Below, piece after piece: positions 34,447-43,003 of a DNA stretch of 64,000 bases. The notes below the pieces were generated by a model. That model worked only from the letters and a program-made list of their open reading frames with translations, made no database searches and had not been told where the DNA came from. Numbering within the stretch: position 1 is the stretch's first letter; each line of letters opens with the position of its first letter. Origin of the DNA: an uncultured Bacteroidales bacterium (GTDB taxonomy: Bacteria; Bacteroidota; Bacteroidia; Bacteroidales; Paludibacteraceae); contig CACWNR010000001.1 in the NCBI GenBank assembly GCA_902762355.1, forward strand, positions 1 through 64,000, given 5' to 3'. Made by a program: the position numbers and the translations under genes.

Positions 34447-35521
34447 TCGATTGTTGGGCCATTTGTTTGTTGATAACGCGCCAAAGGATGAGGGTCAGGC
34501 ATGTTGCTAAGGCAAAATCCGCAATCAGCAGTACCCACATGTTCCAGTTTCGTCCGAGGATAGCGAGTCCGATAAACAGCACGCTCACGCTCAGCAGCAC
34601 GCAGGTTGTCTGTATATGGTTGAGTCCCGTGCGCAGCAGCAGGTGGTGAATGTGGTTCTTATCCGGATTGAAAGGACTGCGGTGCTGTTTGATACGCGTG
34701 AGACTCACACGGATGGTATCGAAAATAGGTACGGTCAGTACGCATATCGCTACAGCCGGCGCCGCACTCATATGCAGCGCTTCGGGCACCTGATGGTAGG
34801 CATTCACTTCGCAGAAATGGAACACACAGGCTGTCAGCAAGTACCCGAGTAGCAGACTGCCCGAGTCGCCCATGAAGATCTTCTCGCGGTTTCCGAATAC
34901 GTTATAGATAAAGAACACAGCGAGCGAACCGATCATGCAGATGGCCAGAACCGACCAACTGACATCGCCTGCCAACCAATAATACACCGCGAAGAAAAGG
35001 CAGTATAATATACCCAACCCGCTGGCCAGACCGTCGATGCCGTCGATGAGGTTGATGGCATTGATGATGGCAATCAGCACAAACAGCGAAATCAGATAAC
35101 TCGGGATGGTACCAATCTCCGTGATGCCGAACAAACCATGCAGATGGGTGATACGAAGATCTGCAAAACCGATTAGCGCGATGCCGGCCAAGGTCTCGCC
35201 AAGCAGCTTCGCCATCGGCGTCAGAATCAGTACATCGTCAATGAAACCCACCGCCATAATAGCGAACAGGCCGATAAGGAAAAACTGACTTTGACTGAGT
35301 TGGTCGTACTCAAAGAACAGATAGGTCAGCATAAAGCTGAAACATATATTCAGTCCGCCTACGTTTGGTACTTCGCCGGTGTGACTCATTCGTTTATTGG
35401 GGCGCACCACAAAACCCTTCGCTTTCGCGATACGGATGATAACCGGCATACCCATCAGACCCAAGGTAAAACTGATAAAGCCGATCAGATAACTGTGTTG
35501 TAGAAAGAAATCTTGTATCAT
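34433..35521 (-). CDS. Undecaprenyl-phosphate sugar-1-phosphate transferase, WecA/MraY-like
   Basis: A 362-residue polytopic membrane enzyme with about ten hydrophobic segments that starts lipid-linked glycan synthesis by moving a sugar-1-phosphate from a UDP-sugar onto undecaprenyl phosphate. Motifs: RMSHTGEVPNVGGLNI, AINLIDGIDGLASG, MGDSGSLLLGYLL and the HIHH loop (NPDKNHIHHLLL). These match the WecA group rather than MraY. It overlaps the ABC-F start by 14 bp and the CapD-like gene by 4 bp (ATGA). The sugar is likely N-acetylglucosamine or a derivative made by the neighbouring dehydratase. Confidence 0.88.
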   Translation of the reverse strand: MIQDFFLQHSYLIGFISFTLGLMGMPVIIRIAKAKGFVVRPNKRMSHTGEVPNVGGLNICFSFMLTYLFFEYDQLSQSQFFLIGLFAIMAVGFIDDVLILTPMAKLLGETLAGIALIGFADLRITHLHGLFGITEIGTIPSYLISLFVLIAIINAINLIDGIDGLASGLGILYCLFFAVYYWLAGDVSWSVLAICMIGSLAVFFIYNVFGNREKIFMGDSGSLLLGYLLTACVFHFCEVNAYHQVPEALHMSAAPAVAICVLTVPIFDTIRVSLTRIKQHRSPFNPDKNHIHHLLLRTGLNHIQTTCVLLSVSVLFIGLAILGRNWNMWVLLIADFALATCLTLILWRVINKQMAQQSNANR

Positions 35522-37473
35522 TGCGGGTCTAACTGCTCGTAAACGGAATTGTTACTGATATATTCGGGCACTAACTGCTTCATCAACTTAACGGTCGTGA
35601 AGGGCTTCGACTGTTGACTGGTCTTAATGAGTTGATCCACCTCTTCGCTCACCTTATCGAACTCAAACTCGCGTACGCGCGCCACCATGATCTTCTCATT
35701 GGCGGTCGGAAGGGTTGTCTCTTTCTGGTTCAACAACTCCTCGTAGAGCTTCTCGCCCGGACGAAGTCCCGTGAACACGATTTGGATATCTTTCTCCGGC
35801 GAATAACCGGCCAAGCGAATCATGTTTCGTGCCAGATCGAGTATCTTCACCGGCTTACCCATGTCAAAGACGAAGATCTCGCCGCCGTTACCGAGTGTGC
35901 TGGCTTCCATCACGAGACAACAAGCCTCAGGAATAGTCATGAAATAGCGGATGATATCCGGATGGGTGACGGTGATAGGACCGCCGGCTGCGATCTGTTT
36001 GCGGAAATACGGAATGACTGAACCGTTACTGCCCAGCACATTGCCGAAACGGGTGGTGATGAACTTGGTGCAATCCGGGTTCTTGGCGCTCAGTTTACGG
36101 AAGAGCGACTGCACGTAGATCTCTGCGATACGCTTGCTGGCACCCATGATATTGGTCGGGTTGACGGCCTTGTCCGTGGAGATCATCACAAAGCGTTGTA
36201 CACCGTACTTAACAGCTATATCGGCCATGTTTTTTGTACCCAGCACATTGGCCTGGATCGCTTCGTTCGGGAAACTCTCCATCAGCGGCACGTGCTTATA
36301 AGCTGCGGCGTGATACACAACGTCCGGACGCATCTCGCTGAAGATCTGCTCGATGCGGGCGCGATTGCGTACATCCGCAATGACGGGAATGAAACGCGCC
36401 TGGGGGAACTGGTTGTGCAGCTCCAAAACCAAGTCATGTAAAGGCGACTCCGCCATCTCCAGAAGAATCGTCACCTGCGGGGAGAATTGCTGGATCTGCC
36501 GAACCAACTCACTACCGATACTACCTGCTGCACCGCTCACTAACACCACGCGGTTCTGAATGATCTGGCGTACGTTGTCCGTGTTCATCTCTATTTGCGG
36601 ACGCTCCAGCAGATCCTCGATCTTAATGGCATCAATACGACCGATACGGGCGGCATCGATAGCATCGACATTGTCGAATTTCGTGAAGTACGGCGTGGTC
36701 AGGATACGGATGTTATGGTCGATGAAAACCTGCAGGTCTTTCGATGGGTTGATCTGCTTCATTTTCAGCGGAGAAATGATCACATGGTTGACGTTGTGTA
36801 TCGCCATCCAGTCAAATAGTTTCTCATTCAGCGGACGCACCCGCAGACCGGCTAGGTCATATCCTATCCGTTCATTCGGTTCGGCAATAAAACCGATCGG
36901 TCGATACGGCGCGTTACCTGCCGAGCGAAGCATCTTCGCGATCGCGATACCGGCGGCTTGTGTGCCGTAGATCAGCACGCGCGGGTTGTTCTGGTTGCGC
37001 TCCAGCGCCTCACTGATCGTCTTTACACCCACACGCAGCGAGAAGAGCAGCACGAACGATGTCGGTACATACATCATCAACACCGTATTCAAGAGCGGAT
37101 GCCAACCTTCGGTGTGATCCATGATGAGGTTGAACAGGATCAACACCGCACCGGTGCTGATATTGGACAGCAGAATCTTGGTCGTGTCGATGAACGTGGA
37201 GTAGCGCAAGATACCCGAATAGGTATGGAACGCCCAGAAGGCTACTACCTGCACTGCCATCACAATGAGATACTGCATACCGGTTGAGATAGGTAACTCG
37301 TCCAGATGGGGGTAATCGAAGAATCCGCTCCCAACCCAAACACTGAACCAAAAGGCGATCGTACAAAGTACAATATCCATCATCAAAACGCCCCAGCGGG
37401 GTAGGTAACTCATCTGCGGCATGCGGGTGAAGATATCCGAATGACGCAATTCTTTTAAACTAGCGTATTTCAT
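35518..37473 (-). CDS. Membrane-anchored UDP-sugar 4,6-dehydratase/epimerase, CapD/PglF-like
   Basis: A 651-residue inner-membrane enzyme. Four membrane helices (about residues 25-155) lead into a nucleotide-binding domain (RVLIYGTQAAGIAIAKML) and then the catalytic SDR domain with VLVSGAAGSIGSELVRQI (NAD-binding), AAAYKHVPLME and MISTDKAVNPTNIMGASKR. In this family the usual Tyr of the YxxxK triad is replaced by Met, as here. It converts UDP-N-acetylglucosamine to a 4-keto-6-deoxy sugar, the first step to bacillosamine- or FucNAc-type sugars. It overlaps uvrA and the WecA-like gene by 4 bp each. Confidence 0.9.
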   Translation of the reverse strand: MKYASLKELRHSDIFTRMPQMSYLPRWGVLMMDIVLCTIAFWFSVWVGSGFFDYPHLDELPISTGMQYLIVMAVQVVAFWAFHTYSGILRYSTFIDTTKILLSNISTGAVLILFNLIMDHTEGWHPLLNTVLMMYVPTSFVLLFSLRVGVKTISEALERNQNNPRVLIYGTQAAGIAIAKMLRSAGNAPYRPIGFIAEPNERIGYDLAGLRVRPLNEKLFDWMAIHNVNHVIISPLKMKQINPSKDLQVFIDHNIRILTTPYFTKFDNVDAIDAARIGRIDAIKIEDLLERPQIEMNTDNVRQIIQNRVVLVSGAAGSIGSELVRQIQQFSPQVTILLEMAESPLHDLVLELHNQFPQARFIPVIADVRNRARIEQIFSEMRPDVVYHAAAYKHVPLMESFPNEAIQANVLGTKNMADIAVKYGVQRFVMISTDKAVNPTNIMGASKRIAEIYVQSLFRKLSAKNPDCTKFITTRFGNVLGSNGSVIPYFRKQIAAGGPITVTHPDIIRYFMTIPEACCLVMEASTLGNGGEIFVFDMGKPVKILDLARNMIRLAGYSPEKDIQIVFTGLRPGEKLYEELLNQKETTLPTANEKIMVARVREFEFDKVSEEVDQLIKTSQQSKPFTTVKLMKQLVPEYISNNSVYEQLDPQ

Positions 37474-40223
37474 AGAGTAGTTGATTTTTCTGTATTAGCT
37501 ATTATTTGTGCCAGGTATTGGCCTGTATAACTGTCCGGACACTGCGCAACTTCTTCCGGCGTACCGGCGCAAACGATGTGTCCGCCTTCTTTACCGCCTT
37601 CTTTACCCAAGTCGATCACATGATCGGCGGCTAAGATGACTGCCGGGTTGTGCTCGATAATAATGACGGTATGTCCTTTACTGATGAGTCGGTTCAGCGC
37701 CGCTAACAGCACCTCGACATCCTTGTGATGCAAGCCGGTCGTGGGTTCGTCGAACACAAAGATCGTAGGTGTGTTATCTTCCTGCGCAAGGAACGACGCC
37801 AATTTCACGCGTTGACTCTCGCCGCCGGAAAGGGTACTGCTGCTTTGACCCAACTGAATATATCCGATACCTACATCCTGCAGCGGTTTGAGACGCTTGA
37901 CGATCTTCGCGCAGGCGGGATCCTGGCTAAAGAACTCCAAGGCCTGATTAACCGTCATGCCTAAGATATCATAGATCGACTTGTCGCGGTAATGAACGTC
38001 CAGTACATCTTGCTTGAAGCGCCGGCCGTGACACTGCTCGCATTCCAGAATCAGATCGGCCATGAACTGCATCTCGATCGTGATCGTTCCTTCGCCCTGA
38101 CAAGCCTCGCAGCGACCGCCCGGGGTGTTGAACGAGAAATGCGCCGGGGTGAAACCCAACTGGTTAGACAAGGGCTGCTCGGCGTACAGACGACGTATCT
38201 CGTCGTAAGCCTTCAGGTAAGTCACCGGATTGCTGCGACTCGAACGACTGAGTGGGTTCTGATCCACATACTCAATATCGCGCATTAACTGCAGACTGCC
38301 GCGTAAGTGACCGAAATCACCGGTGTGTTCGGCAAACTGCCCACCGTAATGTTTCTTCAACGCTGGGTAGAGCACTTTGCTCACCAGACTCGATTTGCCG
38401 CTACCACTCACGCCCGTCACCACCGTCATCACATGCAGCGGGAAACGTACGGTCAGGTTCTTGAGGTTGTTCTCACACGCGCCTTCTACCTCGATATAAT
38501 TGCTCCAATGCCGGCGCTGCTGGGGGATCTGATAGGTGAATAACTCCGGCCGCGGACGACCTTCGTACACTACCTCACCGCCGTTCCTACCCGCCATCGG
38601 ACCGATCTCTATCACGTGATCCGCGGCGGCGATGATATCCTCATCGTGCTCCACCACCACGATCGTGTTACCCAAGTCGCGCAGTTGTTTGAGCACCCGT
38701 ATCAGGCGCTCCGTATCGCGCGGGTGCAGACCAATCGACGGTTCATCCAGTACGTACAACGACCCCACCAGGCTACTTCCGAGCGATTTGGCCAGACTGA
38801 TACGCTGACTCTCACCACCGGAGAGGGTGGTGCTCTGACGATTCAGCGTCAGATAACTCAACCCCACATCTTTCATGAACTGCAACCGACTGCGTATCTC
38901 CGCAAGCACGATCTCGATGGTCTGCATCTCGATCTCACGCAACTGCAAATGCTCAAACCACTCGTCCAATTCCGAGATCGGCATCGCGCATAACTGCTGG
39001 ATCGACTTGCCGTTAACCAGCACATACTCCGCCTCTTTGCGCAGGTGAAAACCGTTGCAAACCGGACAAGTCGTTTTACCCTTATACCGCGCTAACAGCA
39101 CTTTGTACAGCATCTTCGAGTACTGCTCTTTCTCCAGCATTTTGAAGAACTCGTGCAGGCCTCGGAAATACGCATTACCTTGCCACAGCAGTTGTTTCTG
39201 CTCTTGGCTCAAGGCATAGAATGGTGTGTGAATAGGAAAATCGAACTTTGCGGCGTTATACACTAACGCATCGTTCCATTCGCGCATTTTCTCGCTCTGC
39301 CAGCAAGCGATCGCACCCTCGTAAATGGTCTTCGATTTATCGGGTACCACCAGATCCGGATCAATACCCATTACCGAACCAACGCCTTTGCATTCCTCAC
39401 ATGCCCCTACCGGACTGTTGAAATCAAACAGGTGTTCGCTCGGCTCGATGAACTGAATACCGTCCGCCTCAAAGCGCTCAGAGAACACTTTCTCGTGCTT
39501 ATCCACCCATACATGGCACTCACCGTTGCCCTCGAAGAATGCCGTCTGCACACTGTCTGCAAAACGGTTACTTGTGGCCGGTTCGTGATCCACGATGATA
39601 CGATCTACCAGCAGATACGACTCGTGACCTTGCGCTTGATCCCACGTCGTGTCATCCAACCGTACCGTGTCGCCGTCAATGAGCAGACGACTGAAACCCT
39701 GACTCTGCCAGAGTGCCAGCTGCTCTTTGAGCGAACGACCTTCCGGCAGCACGATCGGACTCAGCAGATACAGACGCGTCCCCTTCGGCTGTGCCTCCAT
39801 GTACTGCACCACATCGCGTATCGTGTTCTTGCGTACCTCTTCTCCGCTCACGGGCGAATACGTGTGGCCTACGCGCGCGTACAAAAGTTTTAGGTAGTCG
39901 TATATCTCTGTTACCGTCCCCACGGTCGAACGCGGGTTACGGCTCGTCACTTTCTGCTGAATAGCGATAGCCGGCGGGATACCTTCGATCTTATCCACCT
40001 CCGGTTTCTGCATACGCCCCATGAACTGGCGCGCATACGCACTCAGGCTCTCCACATAGCGTCGCTGACCTTCGGCATACAATGTGTCGAAAGCCAGCGA
40101 ACTCTTTCCGCTGCCGCTAACACCCGTTACCACCACCAACTTGTTGCGGGGTATATCAACCGATATGTGTTTCAGGTTATGGGTGTCTGCGCCTTCTATG
40201 TGAATGAACTCTTCGCTCTTCAC
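37470..40223 (-). CDS. uvrA: Excinuclease ABC subunit A
   Basis: The damage-sensing ATPase of nucleotide excision repair, acting with UvrB and UvrC. The 917-residue protein has both ABC ATPase modules: Walker [13 protein letters not shown] and [12 protein letters not shown], signatures [12 protein letters not shown] and [12 protein letters not shown], and zinc sites such as [16 protein letters not shown] and CEACQGEG. The start is a GTG (40223-40221) lying inside a 7-bp repeat tract. Only 9 bp separate it from the HU-LysM gene, and it overlaps the CapD-like gene by 4 bp, so DNA repair and surface-glycan genes appear to share a transcript. Confidence 0.95.
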   Translation of the reverse strand: MKSEEFIHIEGADTHNLKHISVDIPRNKLVVVTGVSGSGKSSLAFDTLYAEGQRRYVESLSAYARQFMGRMQKPEVDKIEGIPPAIAIQQKVTSRNPRSTVGTVTEIYDYLKLLYARVGHTYSPVSGEEVRKNTIRDVVQYMEAQPKGTRLYLLSPIVLPEGRSLKEQLALWQSQGFSRLLIDGDTVRLDDTTWDQAQGHESYLLVDRIIVDHEPATSNRFADSVQTAFFEGNGECHVWVDKHEKVFSERFEADGIQFIEPSEHLFDFNSPVGACEECKGVGSVMGIDPDLVVPDKSKTIYEGAIACWQSEKMREWNDALVYNAAKFDFPIHTPFYALSQEQKQLLWQGNAYFRGLHEFFKMLEKEQYSKMLYKVLLARYKGKTTCPVCNGFHLRKEAEYVLVNGKSIQQLCAMPISELDEWFEHLQLREIEMQTIEIVLAEIRSRLQFMKDVGLSYLTLNRQSTTLSGGESQRISLAKSLGSSLVGSLYVLDEPSIGLHPRDTERLIRVLKQLRDLGNTIVVVEHDEDIIAAADHVIEIGPMAGRNGGEVVYEGRPRPELFTYQIPQQRRHWSNYIEVEGACENNLKNLTVRFPLHVMTVVTGVSGSGKSSLVSKVLYPALKKHYGGQFAEHTGDFGHLRGSLQLMRDIEYVDQNPLSRSSRSNPVTYLKAYDEIRRLYAEQPLSNQLGFTPAHFSFNTPGGRCEACQGEGTITIEMQFMADLILECEQCHGRRFKQDVLDVHYRDKSIYDILGMTVNQALEFFSQDPACAKIVKRLKPLQDVGIGYIQLGQSSSTLSGGESQRVKLASFLAQEDNTPTIFVFDEPTTGLHHKDVEVLLAALNRLISKGHTVIIIEHNPAVILAADHVIDLGKEGGKEGGHIVCAGTPEEVAQCPDSYTGQYLAQIIANTEKSTTL

Positions 40224-40236
40224 TCTTTACTCTTAC
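40209..40236. repeat. 7-bp repeat tract at the uvrA start (unit CTCTTCA, 4 copies)
   Basis: CTCTTCG, CTCTTCA, CTCTTTA and CTCTTAC in exact phase. It contains the uvrA GTG start (40221-40223), the spacer and the TAA stop of the HU-LysM gene (40233-40235). Confidence 0.82.
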
Positions 40237-41387
40237 CTTTTGCAGGCTGCTTCAGCTTCTTGTTTGAGCTGTAAAAACGCTGTGGATGTCGTATCCATCT
40301 GCGCCTTCGTCAGTTTCGGTACGCGCAACGGTGTACCGGTATCGATATTATTCGGATTGTCGATCACGTCGCGGTTGGCGTCGTACAGATACGGCCAATA
40401 CACCTTCTTGCCGTAGAAACGCTTCGACATCCACGTCAAACGACTACCTTCGTGCATCGCCTCTACCGTGATCAGGTTCGGGTACTCTGCTGTACCGGTG
40501 ACCGTCTCACCCGAAGCAGCCAGGAACTCCGCCAGAATCTGCTCTTGCGGAATCTTACCTTTCGGAATCTTTGCCGTCTCTGCAGACTCTGCTGCCGGCG
40601 CAGACTCTGCGGCCGGCTCTTCTGCTGCTGGCTCTTCTACTACTGCCGGTTCTTCTACCATCAGCACAGGCTCGCCTACGATTACTTCTTCGGTCTCAGC
40701 CGGAGCCATGAATGAACGGATGATATCACTCAACTCCTGACGCAGGAAGAAATATCCGCCTGCCAACAACAGCAGCAAGATGATGACGCAGATCAAGGTG
40801 TCGCGCCAGAAATGACTCTTCTTTTTCTCCTCCTTCGGCCGTTGCACAATAATCTCCGGCTCGGGCTCAACAACAGGAGTTGGCTCCGGAATAAACACAG
40901 GTTCGGGTTCCGGTGCTGGTTCTTCTATTACAGGCTTGGGCTCTTCTACTACCGGTTCCGGCTCTGCTACAGGCTCTTCCTTCGGACTTTGTCCGAGGTC
41001 ACCGAGGATATCTACGATCTCCTCCGCCTGTGCCCCGAGTTTCTGGATCGGGTCAATGGCCGGTGAACTTTCCACGTTCGACTCTTCACTTTCCACTTTC
41101 GAGGACTCGACGAGTTCCCGTACACCTGCTTCCGGTGTGAACGCCAGTTTATTGTATCCCTCGATCAGAATCTCCTCGCCGGTCGTGACGTTCACGCTCT
41201 TACGCGGCGCCACAGCTTGTACCTTGAAGGTTCCCAAACCGTTGATCTTCACTTGTTTATCGGTTTTCAGCGCTTCCAATAACTGCGCCTGAACGGCATT
41301 CAGAAATGCTCCTGCCGTTTTCTCACTCACGCCTGCACGCTTAGCTAATGCGCGGCGTAACTCTGTCCAACTCAGTTTCTCAGCCAT
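40233..41387 (-). CDS. Membrane-anchored HU-family DNA-binding protein with periplasmic LysM-like domain
   Basis: A 384-residue protein with an unusual domain order. Residues 1-90 are an HU/IHF fold (KINGLGTFKVQAVAPRKSVN). Residues 95-195 are a Pro/Glu-rich linker. A basic stretch (RPKEEKKKSHFWRD) precedes one membrane helix (about 197-215, LICVIILLLLLAGGYFFL). A second Glu/Pro/Ala-rich linker follows, and a C-terminal LysM-like domain (about 310-365, GSRLTWMSKRFYGKKVYWPY and TGTPLRVPKL). The topology places HU in the cytoplasm and LysM in the periplasm, so it could tie the chromosome to the cell wall; this is inference. A free HU gene is directly upstream. HU fused to envelope domains has been noted in Bacteroidota before. 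Confidence 0.8.
   Translation of the reverse strand: MAEKLSWTELRRALAKRAGVSEKTAGAFLNAVQAQLLEALKTDKQVKINGLGTFKVQAVAPRKSVNVTTGEEILIEGYNKLAFTPEAGVRELVESSKVESEESNVESSPAIDPIQKLGAQAEEIVDILGDLGQSPKEEPVAEPEPVVEEPKPVIEEPAPEPEPVFIPEPTPVVEPEPEIIVQRPKEEKKKSHFWRDTLICVIILLLLLAGGYFFLRQELSDIIRSFMAPAETEEVIVGEPVLMVEEPAVVEEPAAEEPAAESAPAAESAETAKIPKGKIPQEQILAEFLAASGETVTGTAEYPNLITVEAMHEGSRLTWMSKRFYGKKVYWPYLYDANRDVIDNPNNIDTGTPLRVPKLTKAQMDTTSTAFLQLKQEAEAACKR
41068..41102. repeat. 7-bp repeat tract in the HU-LysM gene (unit CTTTCCA, 5 copies)
   Basis: CTTTCCA, CGTTCGA, CTCTTCA, CTTTCCA and CTTTCGA in exact phase. Minus-strand translation is SSKVESEESNVESS, at the border of the HU domain and linker. Confidence 0.82.
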
Positions 41388-41389
41388 AA

Positions 41390-41668
41390 TCAGATCTTGT
41401 TAAGTTCATCTTTGATGGTTGCAACCGGTCTGAATACCAGTTGGTTCTTACTCGGAACAACACTCCGTTCACCGGTACGCGGATGCACGATCACGCGCTC
41501 CTTACGCTCTTTGATCTCGAACGCACCCAGCCCCTGTAATTGGATGGCTTTGCCGTCCATCAGGTTCTCACGAACGATGGCGTTCATCGTCGTCAGCAAG
41601 TGCTCCGTTTCTTTCTTGCTTAGCCCCGACTCATTCGACACTAAGCCGATAAATTCTTTTGTTAGCAT
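41390..41668 (-). CDS. HU-family DNA-binding protein
   Basis: A 92-residue single-domain HU/IHF protein (LTKEFIGLVSNESGLSKKET, then QLQGLGAFEIKERKERV, HPRTGER and PSKNQLVFRP, where the conserved DNA-binding arm and proline are found). It shapes the nucleoid. The gene sits 2 bp upstream of the HU-LysM fusion and 6 bp downstream of rimO. Confidence 0.88.
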   Translation of the reverse strand: MLTKEFIGLVSNESGLSKKETEHLLTTMNAIVRENLMDGKAIQLQGLGAFEIKERKERVIVHPRTGERSVVPSKNQLVFRPVATIKDELNKI

Positions 41669-41674
41669 GGTATA

Positions 41675-43003
41675 TTATTGTATTATTTCTCCGTATAAAT
41701 CAAATTCTTCTGCCCTGGTAATCTTCACATTATAGAAATTTCCAATTTCCAATTTCCAATTTCCAATGTTCTCAACGAGAACCTCGCAATCCACCTCCGG
41801 GCTGTCGTACTGCGTTCTGCCTACCCAATAATCGCCATCTTGTCGGTCGATGATCACCTTCTGCGTCGTTCCCACTTTCTGCGCCATCAACTCGCCGCTG
41901 ATCTCCTGCTGGATCGCCATCAACTCCGATGCCCGCGCTTCCTTCACTTCCTGCGGGATATCATCTTTATAGTGTTTGTTCGCGTACGTTCCTTCTTCGT
42001 CCGAGTACGCGAAACAACCCATCCGATCAAACCGCATCGCTCTCACCCACGCTTTCAGTGCCTCGAAGTCCTCTTCGGTCTCACCCGGGTGTCCCACCAA
42101 CAGGGTCGTTCGTATACAAATGCCCGGCACTTTTGCCCGTATCTTTTGAATCAACGCATCTTGTTCGGCTTGCGTGATATGTCGCCGCATCATACCCAAC
42201 ATGTGATCCGTACAATGCTGCAGCGCGATATCCAGGTACTTGCACACATTCGCGTGTTTCGCCATCACGTCCAACAACTCCTCAGGAAAATCCGTCGGGT
42301 AGGCGTAATGCAATCGTATCCATTCCACACCCTCTATCTGCGCCATCTCATCGATGAGTTCCGGCAGCATATGCCGTTTCTCCAGGTCGAGACCGTAACT
42401 GCTCAAATCCTGTGCAATAACATTCAATTCCTTCACGCCCTGACTAACCAGCCATCTCACCTCATCCAGTATCTCCTCTTTCGGCCGACTCGTATGCCGT
42501 CCCGTGATCAACGGAATGGCACAATACGAACACATGCGGTTACATCCCTCTGATATCTTCAAATACGCATAATGCTTCGGTGTAGTGAGGTGTCGTTCAT
42601 AAGACTTGCATCCCTGTAGGCGCTCTGCGCCGTCCTGTAGCGAAGCGTCCTTCAGCCTCTCAACCATTCCTTCAAAATCGAACTTCCCGTAATACGCATC
42701 CACCTCCGGCAGTTCCTCTTCCAACTCCGCCCGATAGCGCTCGCTCAGACACCCCATCACGATCAGCGTCTTCAACTTCCCCTTCTTCTTCCGCTCCGCC
42801 ATCTGCAGGATCATGTTAATGCTCTCCTCTTTGGCGTCGCCGATGAACCCGCAGGTGTTGATCACGCACACTTCCCCTCTCGGCTCCTCCGGATCGTGTA
42901 CACACGTCCATCCTGCCGCCTCCAACTGCCGCATCACCCGCTCTGCATCCACCAAGTTCTTCGAACACCCGAGCGTTATGAAATCGATTGTGCCTTTTTG
43001 CAT
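41675..43003 (-). CDS. rimO: Ribosomal protein S12 methylthiotransferase RimO
   Basis: Radical-SAM enzyme that adds a methylthio group to an aspartate of ribosomal protein S12. The 442-residue protein has the N-terminal UPF0004 domain (DFITLGCSKNLVDAE, VINTCGFIGDAKEE), the radical-SAM cluster motif EGCNRMCSYCAIP and a C-terminal TRAM domain. A 7-bp repeat tract at 41737-41771 inserts IGNWKLEIGN in the TRAM domain. A second insert near residue 115 (DASLQDGAERLQGC) is encoded by a GC-rich imperfect repeat at about 42608-42650. The start overlaps the recQ stop by one base (TGATG). Confidence 0.93.
   Translation of the reverse strand: MQKGTIDFITLGCSKNLVDAERVMRQLEAAGWTCVHDPEEPRGEVCVINTCGFIGDAKEESINMILQMAERKKKGKLKTLIVMGCLSERYRAELEEELPEVDAYYGKFDFEGMVERLKDASLQDGAERLQGCKSYERHLTTPKHYAYLKISEGCNRMCSYCAIPLITGRHTSRPKEEILDEVRWLVSQGVKELNVIAQDLSSYGLDLEKRHMLPELIDEMAQIEGVEWIRLHYAYPTDFPEELLDVMAKHANVCKYLDIALQHCTDHMLGMMRRHITQAEQDALIQKIRAKVPGICIRTTLLVGHPGETEEDFEALKAWVRAMRFDRMGCFAYSDEEGTYANKHYKDDIPQEVKEARASELMAIQQEISGELMAQKVGTTQKVIIDRQDGDYWVGRTQYDSPEVDCEVLVENIGNWKLEIGNFYNVKITRAEEFDLYGEIIQ
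41737..41771. repeat. 7-bp repeat tract in rimO (unit AATTTCC, 5 copies)
   Basis: AATTTCC four times followed by AATGTTC, in exact phase; read on the minus strand as IGNWKLEIGN within the TRAM domain. Confidence 0.88.

Noticed and set aside
42608-42650. Another member of the 7-bp repeat class in rimO
   Set aside because: There is a GC-rich imperfect repetition (CCTGTAG twice) but no constant period, so I did not count it as a tract.
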